From: an uncultured Lewinella sp.
GTDB taxonomy: Bacteria; Bacteroidota; Bacteroidia; Chitinophagales; Saprospiraceae
NCBI GenBank assembly: GCA_938021455.1
Contig: CALIGP010000089.1
Coordinates: 1-20,802 of the forward strand
Direction: 5' to 3'
DNA: 20,802 bases
The notes under the pieces were generated by a model, which saw only the letters and a list, made by a program, of their open reading frames with translations, made no database searches and had not been told where the DNA came from. Position 1 is the stretch's first letter, and the number at the start of each line of letters is the position of its first letter. The translations under genes were made by a program, and so were the position numbers. Shown here one piece after another: positions 7,244 to 14,612 of the stretch.

Positions 7244-7723
7244 CTATTCCCAAAGTTGATCGAGCGCACTACTGACGCGGCCCATGTAATCAGCAAAATC
7301 GACGTTTATTTCCGTATCGAATTCGCTTAGGGTCCAGAACTGAATTTCCTCATTGCCTTTGACCTGAATGAGGTAAGCGCAGGCACCATCGTACGCTTGC
7401 TCGGCGCAATCGAATTTCGGATTTACATTAGTAAAGGCGTCTTCGGCGAAGCCCGAAATTAGGTCAACGACAATTATCTGGTCTTCGCTTTCCGTGACAG
7501 GTAAGTAGGCTGCGTTGATGATTTGACTTGGATCCCCGAGGTTGCGATCTGCTTCGGAGCGAAACAGCTGGCCATCTTCAAGCTTGAAGGCAGGCCCTCC
7601 GCCCCAGCCACCGGTGTAACCGATGATGAAAGTGTCCGGTCCGGCTAGCTCTTTCTGATCTACAACTTCTTTATTGCAGGACGCTAAGGTGAAGAGAAAG
7701 AGCAGCAAAAAGCAGTACTTCAT
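7244..7723 (-). CDS. Small lipoprotein of unknown function
   Basis: A 159-residue protein with a lipoprotein signal peptide, MKYCFLLLFLFTLASCNKEV. The lipobox LASC places the lipidated cysteine at residue 16. The mature part is acidic, with a glycine-rich segment GYTGGWGGGPAF (35-46) and two cysteines in FDCAEQAYDGACAYL (104-118) that could pair as a disulfide. No enzyme motif is visible. It is convergent with the kinase-like gene, with only 2 bases between the stop codons, so the two mRNAs would overlap at their ends. It is probably an envelope protein restricted to close relatives. Confidence 0.8.
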   Translation of the reverse strand: MKYCFLLLFLFTLASCNKEVVDQKELAGPDTFIIGYTGGWGGGPAFKLEDGQLFRSEADRNLGDPSQIINAAYLPVTESEDQIIVVDLISGFAEDAFTNVNPKFDCAEQAYDGACAYLIQVKGNEEIQFWTLSEFDTEINVDFADYMGRVSSALDQLWE

Positions 7724-7863
7724 GGTTGAGTGATTTATGGTTCTGCTGAGTAGACGGATTTATTTGCGAGGGCGTTGGTGGTGGGGCTCGCTTTTGGGGC
7801 TTGTAGGCTTGTAATTGCCCTGGTTATATCACAGAATGAAACCAAAATACACTCTTTGAACGT

Positions 7864-7880
7864 TATCTTTATCAGGATAA
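7864..7880 (+). promoter_or_regulatory. Candidate promoter and operator of the toxin-antitoxin pair
   Basis: TATCTTTA (7864-7871) matches the Bacteroidota -7 element at 7 of 8 positions and lies 19 bases before the antitoxin ATG at 7891. It overlaps a small palindrome, TTATCAGGATAA (7869-7880: TTATC, AG, GATAA), and another TTATC starts at 7863. A palindrome over the start of transcription is where an autorepressing antitoxin would bind. No clear -33 TTTG is present. This is inference from position only. Confidence 0.35.
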
Positions 7881-7890
7881 TTCAAGTATT

Positions 7891-8202
7891 ATGGTTCTCG
7901 ATGAAGTAAAGGAGGAAATCGTTGGCAAACTTGATCAAGTGGATCTTACGGTCCTGCGAGCTATCAATGCACTACTTGATGTTCACACTGAAAACAAGGC
8001 TTCGACTGTTGAAAAGAGTCTTGTGGAAACACTTCCTGACAGTAACCCTATTGTTGGCTACGAAGTTGATGGTACTTCTGTCAGGCTTGATCAATTCGAG
8101 GAAGAGGCAGCGAAATCTGCTGCTGAAATTCGTAAAGGTGAAGGAACTCCTGCAGATGAGGTTCATGAAAAAGTTGAGAAGTGGCTGACAAATTCAAAGT
8201 GA
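7891..8202 (+). CDS. Antitoxin of a ParE/RelE-type toxin-antitoxin module
   Basis: A 103-residue acidic protein directly upstream of, and overlapping, a ParE/RelE-type toxin, so it is called antitoxin mainly from position. The N-terminal part (1-50) is predicted helical (VKEEIVGKLDQVDLTVLRAINALLDVH). The C-terminal part has the pattern IVGYEVDGTSVRLDQFEEEA then AAEIRKGEGTPADEVHEKVEKWL (54-99). This resembles the C-termini of Bacteroidota antitoxins in which a GY..xG segment is followed by a helix and a short helix ending in W, the region likely to wrap the toxin. No ribbon-helix-helix or helix-turn-helix is obvious, so whether it binds DNA is open. The start ATG is preceded by an AT-rich leader. 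Translation is probably coupled to the toxin gene through the 22-base overlap. Confidence 0.75.
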   Translation: MVLDEVKEEIVGKLDQVDLTVLRAINALLDVHTENKASTVEKSLVETLPDSNPIVGYEVDGTSVRLDQFEEEAAKSAAEIRKGEGTPADEVHEKVEKWLTNSK

Positions 8203-8507
8203 TTTACAGTAGCCGAGCAGAAAAGGATTTAGATCAAATTCTTCATTATTTGGTTAGCAACCATTCTCCCGAGACTGCCAGGAAAGCGTACCGCTTAATT
8301 CTCGACCAAGTTCTAAGTATTGCGGGAATGCCTTCCGCTAACCCCATTTTCCATCGAGGTGAAGAACTTTATCGGAACGCTATCTCTAAGAATGGCTATC
8401 GCATAATTTATAGTGTGCAAGAAGTAGAGCAGGAAGTATTTCTTTATAGAATCCTCCATGTTAAAATGAACAGGCCAACGATAATTGCTTCGCTTGAAGA
8501 AGAATAG
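8181..8507 (+). CDS. ParE/RelE-superfamily toxin
   Basis: A 108-residue basic protein of the ParE/RelE fold, recognisable from FKVIYSSRAEKDLDQILHYL (5-24), the middle ARKAYRLILDQVLSIAGMPSANP, and the end YRIIYSVQEVEQEVFLYRILHVKMNRP (72-98), where the R and H lie at positions often used by this superfamily. Members act either as ribosome-dependent mRNA nucleases (RelE) or gyrase poisons (ParE); the sequence alone does not decide which. The start is GTG 8181, which lies inside the antitoxin gene and is preceded by TTGAGAA. A second GTG at 8199 overlaps the antitoxin TGA in a GTGA arrangement, but starting there would lose the residues before VIYSS. The stop is 10 bases from that of the convergent mfd gene. 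Confidence 0.85.
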   Translation: MADKFKVIYSSRAEKDLDQILHYLVSNHSPETARKAYRLILDQVLSIAGMPSANPIFHRGEELYRNAISKNGYRIIYSVQEVEQEVFLYRILHVKMNRPTIIASLEEE

Positions 8508-8517
8508 ACCAAGACTT

Positions 8518-11500
8518 TTACAACGCCGCCTCCGCCCGCTCCGCTTCCATCACTTCTTCCATCTTTTTCACCAATCCTTCCAGCACATCCTGTGCGGTAG
8601 AGAGGCTGGCCACCCGTTCCTTGGAGACCGACAGGCGGCGGGGTGTTTGCTTCAGCTTCAGCCCCCGCAACGCTCCTTCCTTGGCGATGATGCCACTCAG
8701 GGCCCGGAAGGCTGCCGAGTCATAGTACATGCTTTGTGCATCGTCGAGGAAAAAGCAGATCAGGCGATTGTTTTTCAACACCAGGCGATCGAAGCCTAGC
8801 TGGCGGCACTGCCAGCGAAGACGTAACCCATCGAAGAGCTCTTCCACTTCCTTGGGCACGGCCCCGAATCGATCGACCAGCGCGGCGGCAAATTTTTGTA
8901 AGCCTTCCTCATCCGGAATGGCGTCCAACTCCTGATACAGCCGCAGGCGTTCTTGTGTGCTCTCCACGTAGCCCGTTGGGATCAACATCTCCGTATCGGT
9001 TTCAATGTTTACCTCCCGGACAAAGTCACTGGCCTCGGTCAGCTGTTCTGCGAAGACGTCTTTGAATTCACCCTGTTTCAGCTCGCGGACGGCTTCTTCC
9101 AGAATCCGCTGATACGTTTCGTAGCCGATGTCAGCGATGAAGCCGGATTGCTCTCCGCCCAACAGGTTCCCCGCTCCGCGAATATCCAGGTCTTTCATGG
9201 CGATGTTAAACCCGCTACCCAGGTCGCTGAACTCTTCCAGCGTCCGCAGTCGCTTGCGGGCCTCGGGCGTCAGCACGCTCAGCGGCGGAGCGATGAGGTA
9301 GCAGAAGGCTTTCTTGTTCGAGCGGCCGACACGGCCGCGCAGTTGATGCAAATCGGATAGCCCAAACTGGTGCGCGTTGTTGATCAGGATGGTATTCGCG
9401 TTGGCAATGTCGAGCCCGGTTTCGATGATGTTGGTACAGACCAACACATCGTAGCGACGGTCGATGAATTCCATCAGCGTCTGTTCCAGTTTCTTTGGGT
9501 CCATCTGTCCGTGTGCAGTGGCGAACTGCACGTCGGGGCATAGTTTGCGGAGCATCACGACGATGTCGTCGAGGTTTTTGACGCGGTTGTGGACGAAGAA
9601 GGCTTGCCCTCCGCGGAACACCTCATTTTCCAGGGCTTCCTTGATGACGTCGTTACTGAACTGCCGTACTTCGGTATGGATTGGCTGGCGGTTCGGTGGT
9701 GGTGTTCGCAGCACGCTCATGTCGCGAGCGTTCATCAAGCTGAACTGCATGGTTCGGGGGATGGGCGTCGCCGTCAGCGTCATAGTATCTACGTTGACCT
9801 GAATGGCCCGTAGCTTCTCTTTTGCTTTGACACCAAATTTCTGTTCTTCATCAATGACCAGTAGTCCGAGCTCTTTGAATTCTACCTTTTTAGAAAGAAT
9901 GGCGTGGGTGCCGATCAGCAGATCGATCTTTCCACTCTTCAGGTCTTTGTAAATCTGAGTTTTCTCCTTTGCCGTGCGGAAGCGGTTGACGTAGTCGACT
10001 GTCACGCCGAAGGGCTCGAGTCTTTCCTTAAAGGTGCGGTAATGCTGAAGGGCAAGGATAGTAGTGGGCACCAGCACGGCGACTTGCTTGCCATCAATGG
10101 CGGCCTTGAAGGCCGCTCGCAGGGCAATTTCCGTCTTGCCAAAGCCTACGTCACCACAGATGAGGCGGTCCATCGGGCTGGCCTTCATCATGTCTTTCTT
10201 GACGTCGTTGGTGGCTTTGAGTTGGTCGGGGGTGTCTTCGTAGATGAAGCTGGCCTCCAGCTCGTTCTGCAGGTGGCCGTCGGGCGGGAAGGCGTGGCCC
10301 GGGGTAGCCTTGCGCTGGGCGTAGAGCTTGATGAGCTCACCGGCCATATCCTTCATCTTCTTTTTCGTCCGGCTCTTGAGGTTCTTCCACGCCTCGCCGC
10401 CGATCTTGTCGAGGCGCGGCAGCGCGCCGTCTTTACCACTGTATTTAGACAGCTTATGCAGGCTGTTGATGCCGACGTAAAGCACGTCGTTGTTTTTATA
10501 GATCAGGCGGACACTCTCCTGACTACGGCCGGCAATTTCGAGTTTCTCCAGACCGGAGAAACGGCCTACGCCATGGTCAAGGTGTACTACCAGGTCTCCC
10601 GGCACGAGGTCGCGCAGCATGCGCAGATTCATCGCCTTGTCCTTCGTGAATCCTTTTCGCAGGCGGTAGCGGTGGTAGCGCTCAAAAATTTGGTGATCGG
10701 TGTAGCAGGCCGACTGCATGTCCGGGTCAATAAATCCGGCGTGGATAGCGATCGGGATGGGCTCCCAGCGTACACCCGCGTCCAGATCCTGAAAGATGGA
10801 GTAGAAGCGTTCGATCTGCTTAGGGTTACTGGCGAAGATGTAGTTGGTAATTCCACCGCTGGTGTTCTCCAGTAGGTTACGAATCAACAGATCAAAATTC
10901 TTGTTGAAGCTGGGCTGAGGCTTGGCCCGGCAGTCGATCGTATGATCGATAGGCAGGGACTGCTTGTAGTTCGTGAAGAAGACGATGGGCTTGTCCTTCA
11001 CGTCTTCCAGCACTTCTCCGGGGCGGATGAAAGCGCGGTCGCGAAAGATCTGTGCCAACTCTTGATCATCAATGATGGTCAGGTTTTGGCCGAACGCTTC
11101 CGCACGGCGAAAACATTCATTCAACCGGTCCATCAGCAGCTGGAAGTCCTTCATCCAGATGGTGGTGTTCTCCGGCAGGACCTCGAAGATGCTCGTCTTC
11201 TGCTCCCGGGTAAATTTGGTGTTGATGTTCGGGACGATGCTGACGTATTCAACATTGTCAACTGATAACTGCTGCAGCGGGTCGAAGGTCCGGATGCTCT
11301 CGATCTCATCGTCGAACAACTCAATGCGGTAGGGATACTCATTGCCGTAGCTGAAGATATCCACAATGCCACCTCGAATACTAAACTGTCCGGGCTCGTA
11401 GACAAACTCTTGCCGCTTAAAACCATACTCCACCAGCACGTCAATGATCGTATCTACGTCCAGGGTTTCCCCCTTACTGAGCTCGATGCGGGCGTTCGTT

Positions 11501-11931
11501 AGTTCCGCCGGAGCGACTACCTGCTCGAATAAGGCCTCCGGATAGGTAACGACGATCTCTCCTTTCGACTTGGAGTGCGTCAGGTAATTGATGGTCTCCG
11601 TGCGGAGCAGCACGTTGGTAGGGTCCAGTATTTCAAAATAGAGCGGCCTGCGGAAGCTGTCGGGCAGTAACCGCACCTGTTTTTTAGGCAGCAGCGCGGC
11701 TATGGAATTCTGAATGTAGGCGGCCTCTTCCTTGTCGGTAGCTACTACCAGATAGTGCCCGCCAGCGTGCCGATAACTGGCGGCGATCAGGAAACTTTCC
11801 AGCGCGCCAGCCAAGCCCTTAAGTTGTAGCCTCGGTGCTGTTCCTTCCTGGCAGATACGAGCGATTTCGGCTATGCGGGGACTTTCCGTATAGCGCTCCA
11901 AGAGCTTTTGGGTAGGATCGGGTAAAGACAT
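8518..11931 (-). CDS. mfd: Transcription-repair coupling factor Mfd
   Basis: A DNA translocase of 1137 residues, close to the family norm of about 1150. It removes RNA polymerase stalled at DNA lesions and recruits UvrA, which links nucleotide excision repair to transcription. The N-terminal UvrB-like region (about 1-330) includes PLYFEILDPTNVLLRTETINYL and the IVDIFSYGNEYPYRIELFDDEIESIR block. The RNA-polymerase-interacting domain (about 440-530) includes GDLVVHLDHGVGRFSGLEKL. The RecG-like motor follows with Walker A GDVGFGKTE (about 591), the DEEQ box VIDEEQKFGV (about 693), TLTATPIPRTM, and TNIIETGLDIANANT with HQLRGRVGRS (motif VI). The C-terminal domain (about 980-1085) contains the UvrA-masking region. 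It is complete and shows no disruption. The upstream gap holds the palindromic repeats at 12003-12335. Confidence 0.98.
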   Translation of the reverse strand: MSLPDPTQKLLERYTESPRIAEIARICQEGTAPRLQLKGLAGALESFLIAASYRHAGGHYLVVATDKEEAAYIQNSIAALLPKKQVRLLPDSFRRPLYFEILDPTNVLLRTETINYLTHSKSKGEIVVTYPEALFEQVVAPAELTNARIELSKGETLDVDTIIDVLVEYGFKRQEFVYEPGQFSIRGGIVDIFSYGNEYPYRIELFDDEIESIRTFDPLQQLSVDNVEYVSIVPNINTKFTREQKTSIFEVLPENTTIWMKDFQLLMDRLNECFRRAEAFGQNLTIIDDQELAQIFRDRAFIRPGEVLEDVKDKPIVFFTNYKQSLPIDHTIDCRAKPQPSFNKNFDLLIRNLLENTSGGITNYIFASNPKQIERFYSIFQDLDAGVRWEPIPIAIHAGFIDPDMQSACYTDHQIFERYHRYRLRKGFTKDKAMNLRMLRDLVPGDLVVHLDHGVGRFSGLEKLEIAGRSQESVRLIYKNNDVLYVGINSLHKLSKYSGKDGALPRLDKIGGEAWKNLKSRTKKKMKDMAGELIKLYAQRKATPGHAFPPDGHLQNELEASFIYEDTPDQLKATNDVKKDMMKASPMDRLICGDVGFGKTEIALRAAFKAAIDGKQVAVLVPTTILALQHYRTFKERLEPFGVTVDYVNRFRTAKEKTQIYKDLKSGKIDLLIGTHAILSKKVEFKELGLLVIDEEQKFGVKAKEKLRAIQVNVDTMTLTATPIPRTMQFSLMNARDMSVLRTPPPNRQPIHTEVRQFSNDVIKEALENEVFRGGQAFFVHNRVKNLDDIVVMLRKLCPDVQFATAHGQMDPKKLEQTLMEFIDRRYDVLVCTNIIETGLDIANANTILINNAHQFGLSDLHQLRGRVGRSNKKAFCYLIAPPLSVLTPEARKRLRTLEEFSDLGSGFNIAMKDLDIRGAGNLLGGEQSGFIADIGYETYQRILEEAVRELKQGEFKDVFAEQLTEASDFVREVNIETDTEMLIPTGYVESTQERLRLYQELDAIPDEEGLQKFAAALVDRFGAVPKEVEELFDGLRLRWQCRQLGFDRLVLKNNRLICFFLDDAQSMYYDSAAFRALSGIIAKEGALRGLKLKQTPRRLSVSKERVASLSTAQDVLEGLVKKMEEVMEAERAEAAL

Positions 11932-12002
11932 CGGAGAAGTAACCCGCTGGGGGGAGCTTGGGTTGCGGATTGGTCGAGGAATTGTATTCTATGGCGTACA
12001 CC

Positions 12003-12315
12003 GCATCCCCCTGGTTGAGACGCTCCCGCGTCGATCGCGAACGGGGCCGTGGTTACTGAGCCTGCCGAATGTAAAGGCTCCCGGAGCGGGTAAGTGCGGT
12101 AGCTTTATGGTTTGACAGGCGTTACACGGTCAAAGTCGCTTCGCTCCCTAGCCCGGCTCGACGCGGGAGCGTCTCGACCAGTGCTCGCATCCCCTTGGTT
12201 GAGACGCTCCTGCGTCGATTGCGAACGGGGCCGCAGGCTCCCGGAACGGGTTATTGCGGTAGCTTTATGGTTTGACAGGTGTTGCACGGGCAAAGTCGCT
12301 TCGCTCCCTTGCCCG
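12003..12315. repeat. Direct duplication of an about 130-base palindrome-bearing element
   Basis: Copy 1 is 12003-12155 and copy 2 is 12187-12315. Aligned by eye, the first parts (12003-12049 and 12187-12233) agree at 44 of 47 positions and the second parts (12075-12155 and 12235-12315) at 74 of 81. Copy 1 has a 25-base insertion at 12050-12074. Between the copies lies 12158-12180, the reverse complement of the 23-base start arm of both copies (22/23 against 12012-12034, 21/23 against 12196-12218). The middle and right arms can thus form a long hairpin around a 15-base loop. Copy 2 also has a 7-bp stem CGGGCAA/TTGCCCG (12287-12293 with 12309-12315), which is broken in copy 1. Confidence 0.8.
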
Positions 12316-12317
12316 AA

Positions 12318-12335
12318 CGACGGCTGAAGCCGTCG
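12318..12335. terminator. GC-rich hairpin just past the BatA-like gene (REP-like or terminator)
   Basis: CGACGGCT and AGCCGTCG form a perfect 8-bp stem around GA (or a 7-bp stem with a TGAA loop). It begins 7 bases beyond the stop codon of the minus-strand gene at 12342, where a terminator is expected, but no T-run follows on that strand. The same position and GC content fit a REP-like palindrome, given the adjacent repeats. Confidence 0.45.
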
Positions 12336-12341
12336 CTACAG

Positions 12342-14378
12342 TTATGCCTTCCAGAACCTTAGCAAGAGTACTTCCACCAACAAAAACGCCAGCGCCGCCC
12401 AGATGAAGTAACGCCAGAGCGGCGTGCCTTCGTTGCGTTCGCGGATTTCACCGATGAGGCTAGCCTGGTTGTCAGCATCCAGCACGGAGACGTTGGCGAT
12501 GCTGCCCAAGTCAGCCAGTTCATCACCGTTGAGGTAAGTCAGATCGGATTCGCTGCGGTTGTAGTTGAAGGCGAAGGCATCGACTTTTTCGTCGCCCAGC
12601 AGCAGGTCATAGACGCCCGCTTCGGGCACTTTTCCACCGAGGCCGAGGACTACCCGGCTGTCCACCGTTCGTTGTTCGGGGATGAACTCTCCGCCGGGTC
12701 CGCGCAGTTTATACACGAGCTCCGCGGTAGCGCCGCGCTTGCTGGTCTGGATCACTTCGTCGGTGCCGATGGTGTAGGCTGCCGGGCGGCGGCGCCCGCT
12801 GCTGATGCCCATTTTGTAGAGCATCGGGATGAATACTTCTGCGTTGAGCGGTAGATTATTGATGTCAGCATCGAGGGGTGCAGCACTCAGGTAGACATTG
12901 CCCTCACCGCTGGCGTATTTGGCCAGGGCGGTGCTACCGTCGCGGTAGTTGAGCAGCGCCTCCTGCCGGCGGCTACCGACGCGACCGATCGGGAAGTTGG
13001 CCTGGCTCGTGGGCAGGCGAAGGCTCGCGTTGCGGTTGCGGAAAACGTCACGGAAGATAAACTCCCGGTTGTTGAGCCGGCTTACTTCCCGGGCAGTTTC
13101 GTCGTAGGCCGCCAGATCGTCAGCACCCAAGCGTCGCAGGAAGGCGTTGTAGCCGTTTACGTCCGCCGTTTTGGGTGGGAATACGAGCAGGTTGCCGCCG
13201 TTTTCGACGTACTGCCGTAGCTGTTCGGCGAGGCCAGAGCCAATACTGTTTTGGCCCGTCATCACAATCAGGTCGTAGTCGGCCAGTCCGCCGTAGTCAA
13301 TATTGCGGTTGCCGACGTAGGTAGCGTCGAACACACTCAAGCCACCGAGGGCCGCCCGCAGGTTTCGGTTTGGGCTGCCGTCATCGTCGATGTTGAGGAC
13401 TTTTACTTTGTCTGCCGTCCGGAAGGTAACGTAGTACACGTCGTCAAACTGAACGGGGAAATCCGTGATACGCAGCTCTGCGCTGCCCACCCCGGCTTCG
13501 GAGATGTTAAGGTAAACGCTGTCGACTACGAAATCTCGGGCGGGAATGGTCAGGGTTCCTTCGGGTTTGTTTTGTCCCCGGTAGTTGAGGGAGAGGCGAA
13601 CGTTGTCCAGGGCTTCCGTTCCATAATTCCGGACGCGGACCAGCAGCAGGTTGTTCTGGTTCATCTGCGGTACGGGGGCTTCGAACCAGACGGAGTCGAT
13701 GCCTACGTTGCGTTCCCGCACGGCGGCGAGGGGGACGAGGTTGAGCTGGACCGAAGTGTCTAGCTGACTGGCGGACAGATCCGTAATGTTGCGCTGAAAG
13801 TCGGAGACGAGGTAGCTGATCCGGTTGTCGATGTTCTCGGTGGCCAGCGCGGAGCGCTGGCGGGCGGCCACGACACTGAGGCGACGGGAGTCGGGTACTA
13901 CCTTGATCTGTTCAATGAGTTCGAGGGCTTCTTCCTGGCCAACGAGCCGTTGGTTGCGGCCGCTGAAGTTGTTGTCTAATACCTGAAAGCGGTCTTCTAC
14001 ACTATAGGCCGCTACGATGTCTCGCGCCCGGTCTTTAGCAATTTGCAGCAGCGGTGCCCGGTCACTTTCAGCGCCCATACTGAAACTGTTGTCCACGAAC
14101 AGGCTGACGGCCTTGCGGCCGGTCAGCACTTCTTTGGCCGAAGGAATAAAGGGTTGGGCGAAAGCAAACACCAGGGCGGCGAGTGCCAGACAGCGAGCGG
14201 CAAGAACCAATAGGTTGCGGAGCCGGCTGCGCATGCTCGTCTCCTCCTTGACCTCCTTGAGGAACTTCACGTTACTAAAGGCTACCTTCTTGAAGCGCCG
14301 AAAGTAAAACAGGTGAATGATGATCGGGATGGCGAGTGCCGCCAGGGCCCATAAAAAGGAGGGGTAGAGAAATTGCAT
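12342..14378 (-). CDS. BatA-domain and VWA-domain membrane protein
   Basis: A 678-residue inner-membrane protein. The N-terminus is the BatA two-helix domain: MQFLYPSFLWALAALAIPII (TM about 6-25), the basic HLFYFRRFKKVAFSNVKFLKEV segment, and a second TM at about 55-78. A von Willebrand A domain follows, with the MIDAS motif DNSFSM (D96, S98, S100). The middle part (about 200-310) is β-rich (CARDB-like). Residues about 330-420 resemble a class I glutamine-amidotransferase-like fold (YDLIVMTGQNSIGSGLAEQLRQYVENGGNLLVFPP). The C-terminus ends in a TM helix, ALAFLLVEVLLL, just before the basic tail. Bat proteins are usually encoded with a MoxR AAA-ATPase and are linked to stress tolerance or complex assembly. 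No MoxR or second Bat gene is nearby, so the partner is unknown. The exact molecular role is not established. Confidence 0.88.
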   Translation of the reverse strand: MQFLYPSFLWALAALAIPIIIHLFYFRRFKKVAFSNVKFLKEVKEETSMRSRLRNLLVLAARCLALAALVFAFAQPFIPSAKEVLTGRKAVSLFVDNSFSMGAESDRAPLLQIAKDRARDIVAAYSVEDRFQVLDNNFSGRNQRLVGQEEALELIEQIKVVPDSRRLSVVAARQRSALATENIDNRISYLVSDFQRNITDLSASQLDTSVQLNLVPLAAVRERNVGIDSVWFEAPVPQMNQNNLLLVRVRNYGTEALDNVRLSLNYRGQNKPEGTLTIPARDFVVDSVYLNISEAGVGSAELRITDFPVQFDDVYYVTFRTADKVKVLNIDDDGSPNRNLRAALGGLSVFDATYVGNRNIDYGGLADYDLIVMTGQNSIGSGLAEQLRQYVENGGNLLVFPPKTADVNGYNAFLRRLGADDLAAYDETAREVSRLNNREFIFRDVFRNRNASLRLPTSQANFPIGRVGSRRQEALLNYRDGSTALAKYASGEGNVYLSAAPLDADINNLPLNAEVFIPMLYKMGISSGRRRPAAYTIGTDEVIQTSKRGATAELVYKLRGPGGEFIPEQRTVDSRVVLGLGGKVPEAGVYDLLLGDEKVDAFAFNYNRSESDLTYLNGDELADLGSIANVSVLDADNQASLIGEIRERNEGTPLWRYFIWAALAFLLVEVLLLRFWKA

Positions 14379-14612
14379 AGTCCAGGGGGAAAAAGAAAAG
14401 GTATACCGGAGTAAAGACGAACTAGGGTGGGGTATTGTTTCACAATGGACTGTAAAGGTAGTTAGAGAGTCAGATAGTCAGACAGTCAAGGAGTCAGATA
14501 GTCACGAGCTGAGCGAACCTATCCCCTGCGTCAGCGACTGTTTGACTCCTGGACTGCTTGACTTACCCTGCACCTGCGGCCGCGCCCTCCTTCGCGTTAT
14601 GGAAATAGATTA
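14379..14612. other. Gap upstream of the BatA-like gene
   Basis: A 234-base gap between two minus-strand genes. It holds an imperfect inverted repeat (14467-14563, listed separately) and a small stem at 14599-14620 (ATGGAA paired with TTCCAT) that overlaps the stop codon of the potassium channel gene. On the minus strand TACCTTTA and TACCTTTT, each one base off the TAnnTTTG box, occur upstream of the BatA-like start; neither is clearly the promoter. Confidence 0.4.
14467..14563. repeat. AGTCAGA-rich inverted repeat
   Basis: 14467-14504 is built of AGTCA units: GAGTCAGATAGTCA, GACAGTCA, then GAGTCAGATAGTCA again. 14536-14563 (GACTGTTTGACTCC and its continuation) is an imperfect reverse complement of the later part of that block, so the two arms can pair across a spacer of about 31 bases. 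It is intergenic and non-coding. Similar AGTCAGA strings are, from memory, frequent in gaps of Saprospiraceae genomes. Confidence 0.6.

Larger units (their letters stand above)
11932..12341. other. Non-coding gap between mfd and the BatA-like gene, filled with repeats
   Basis: Both flanking genes lie on the minus strand, so the gap should contain the mfd promoter and the end of the BatA-like transcript. Most of it (12003-12335) is the duplicated palindromic element described separately. In the remaining 11932-12002, directly upstream of mfd, no clear TAnnTTTG box is visible. No credible coding region is present. Confidence 0.6.

Noticed and set aside
9904..10875. 323-codon open frame on the plus strand
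   Set aside because: It is antisense to the motor region of mfd and has no domain pattern; the mfd frame is continuous and conserved.
12112..12327. Open frames on both strands within the repeat block 12003-12335
   Set aside because: They are defined by the palindromic repeat sequence and share no similarity with a known protein pattern.
13251..13763. 170-codon plus-strand frame
   Set aside because: It is antisense to the BatA-like gene, whose frame is supported by domains throughout.
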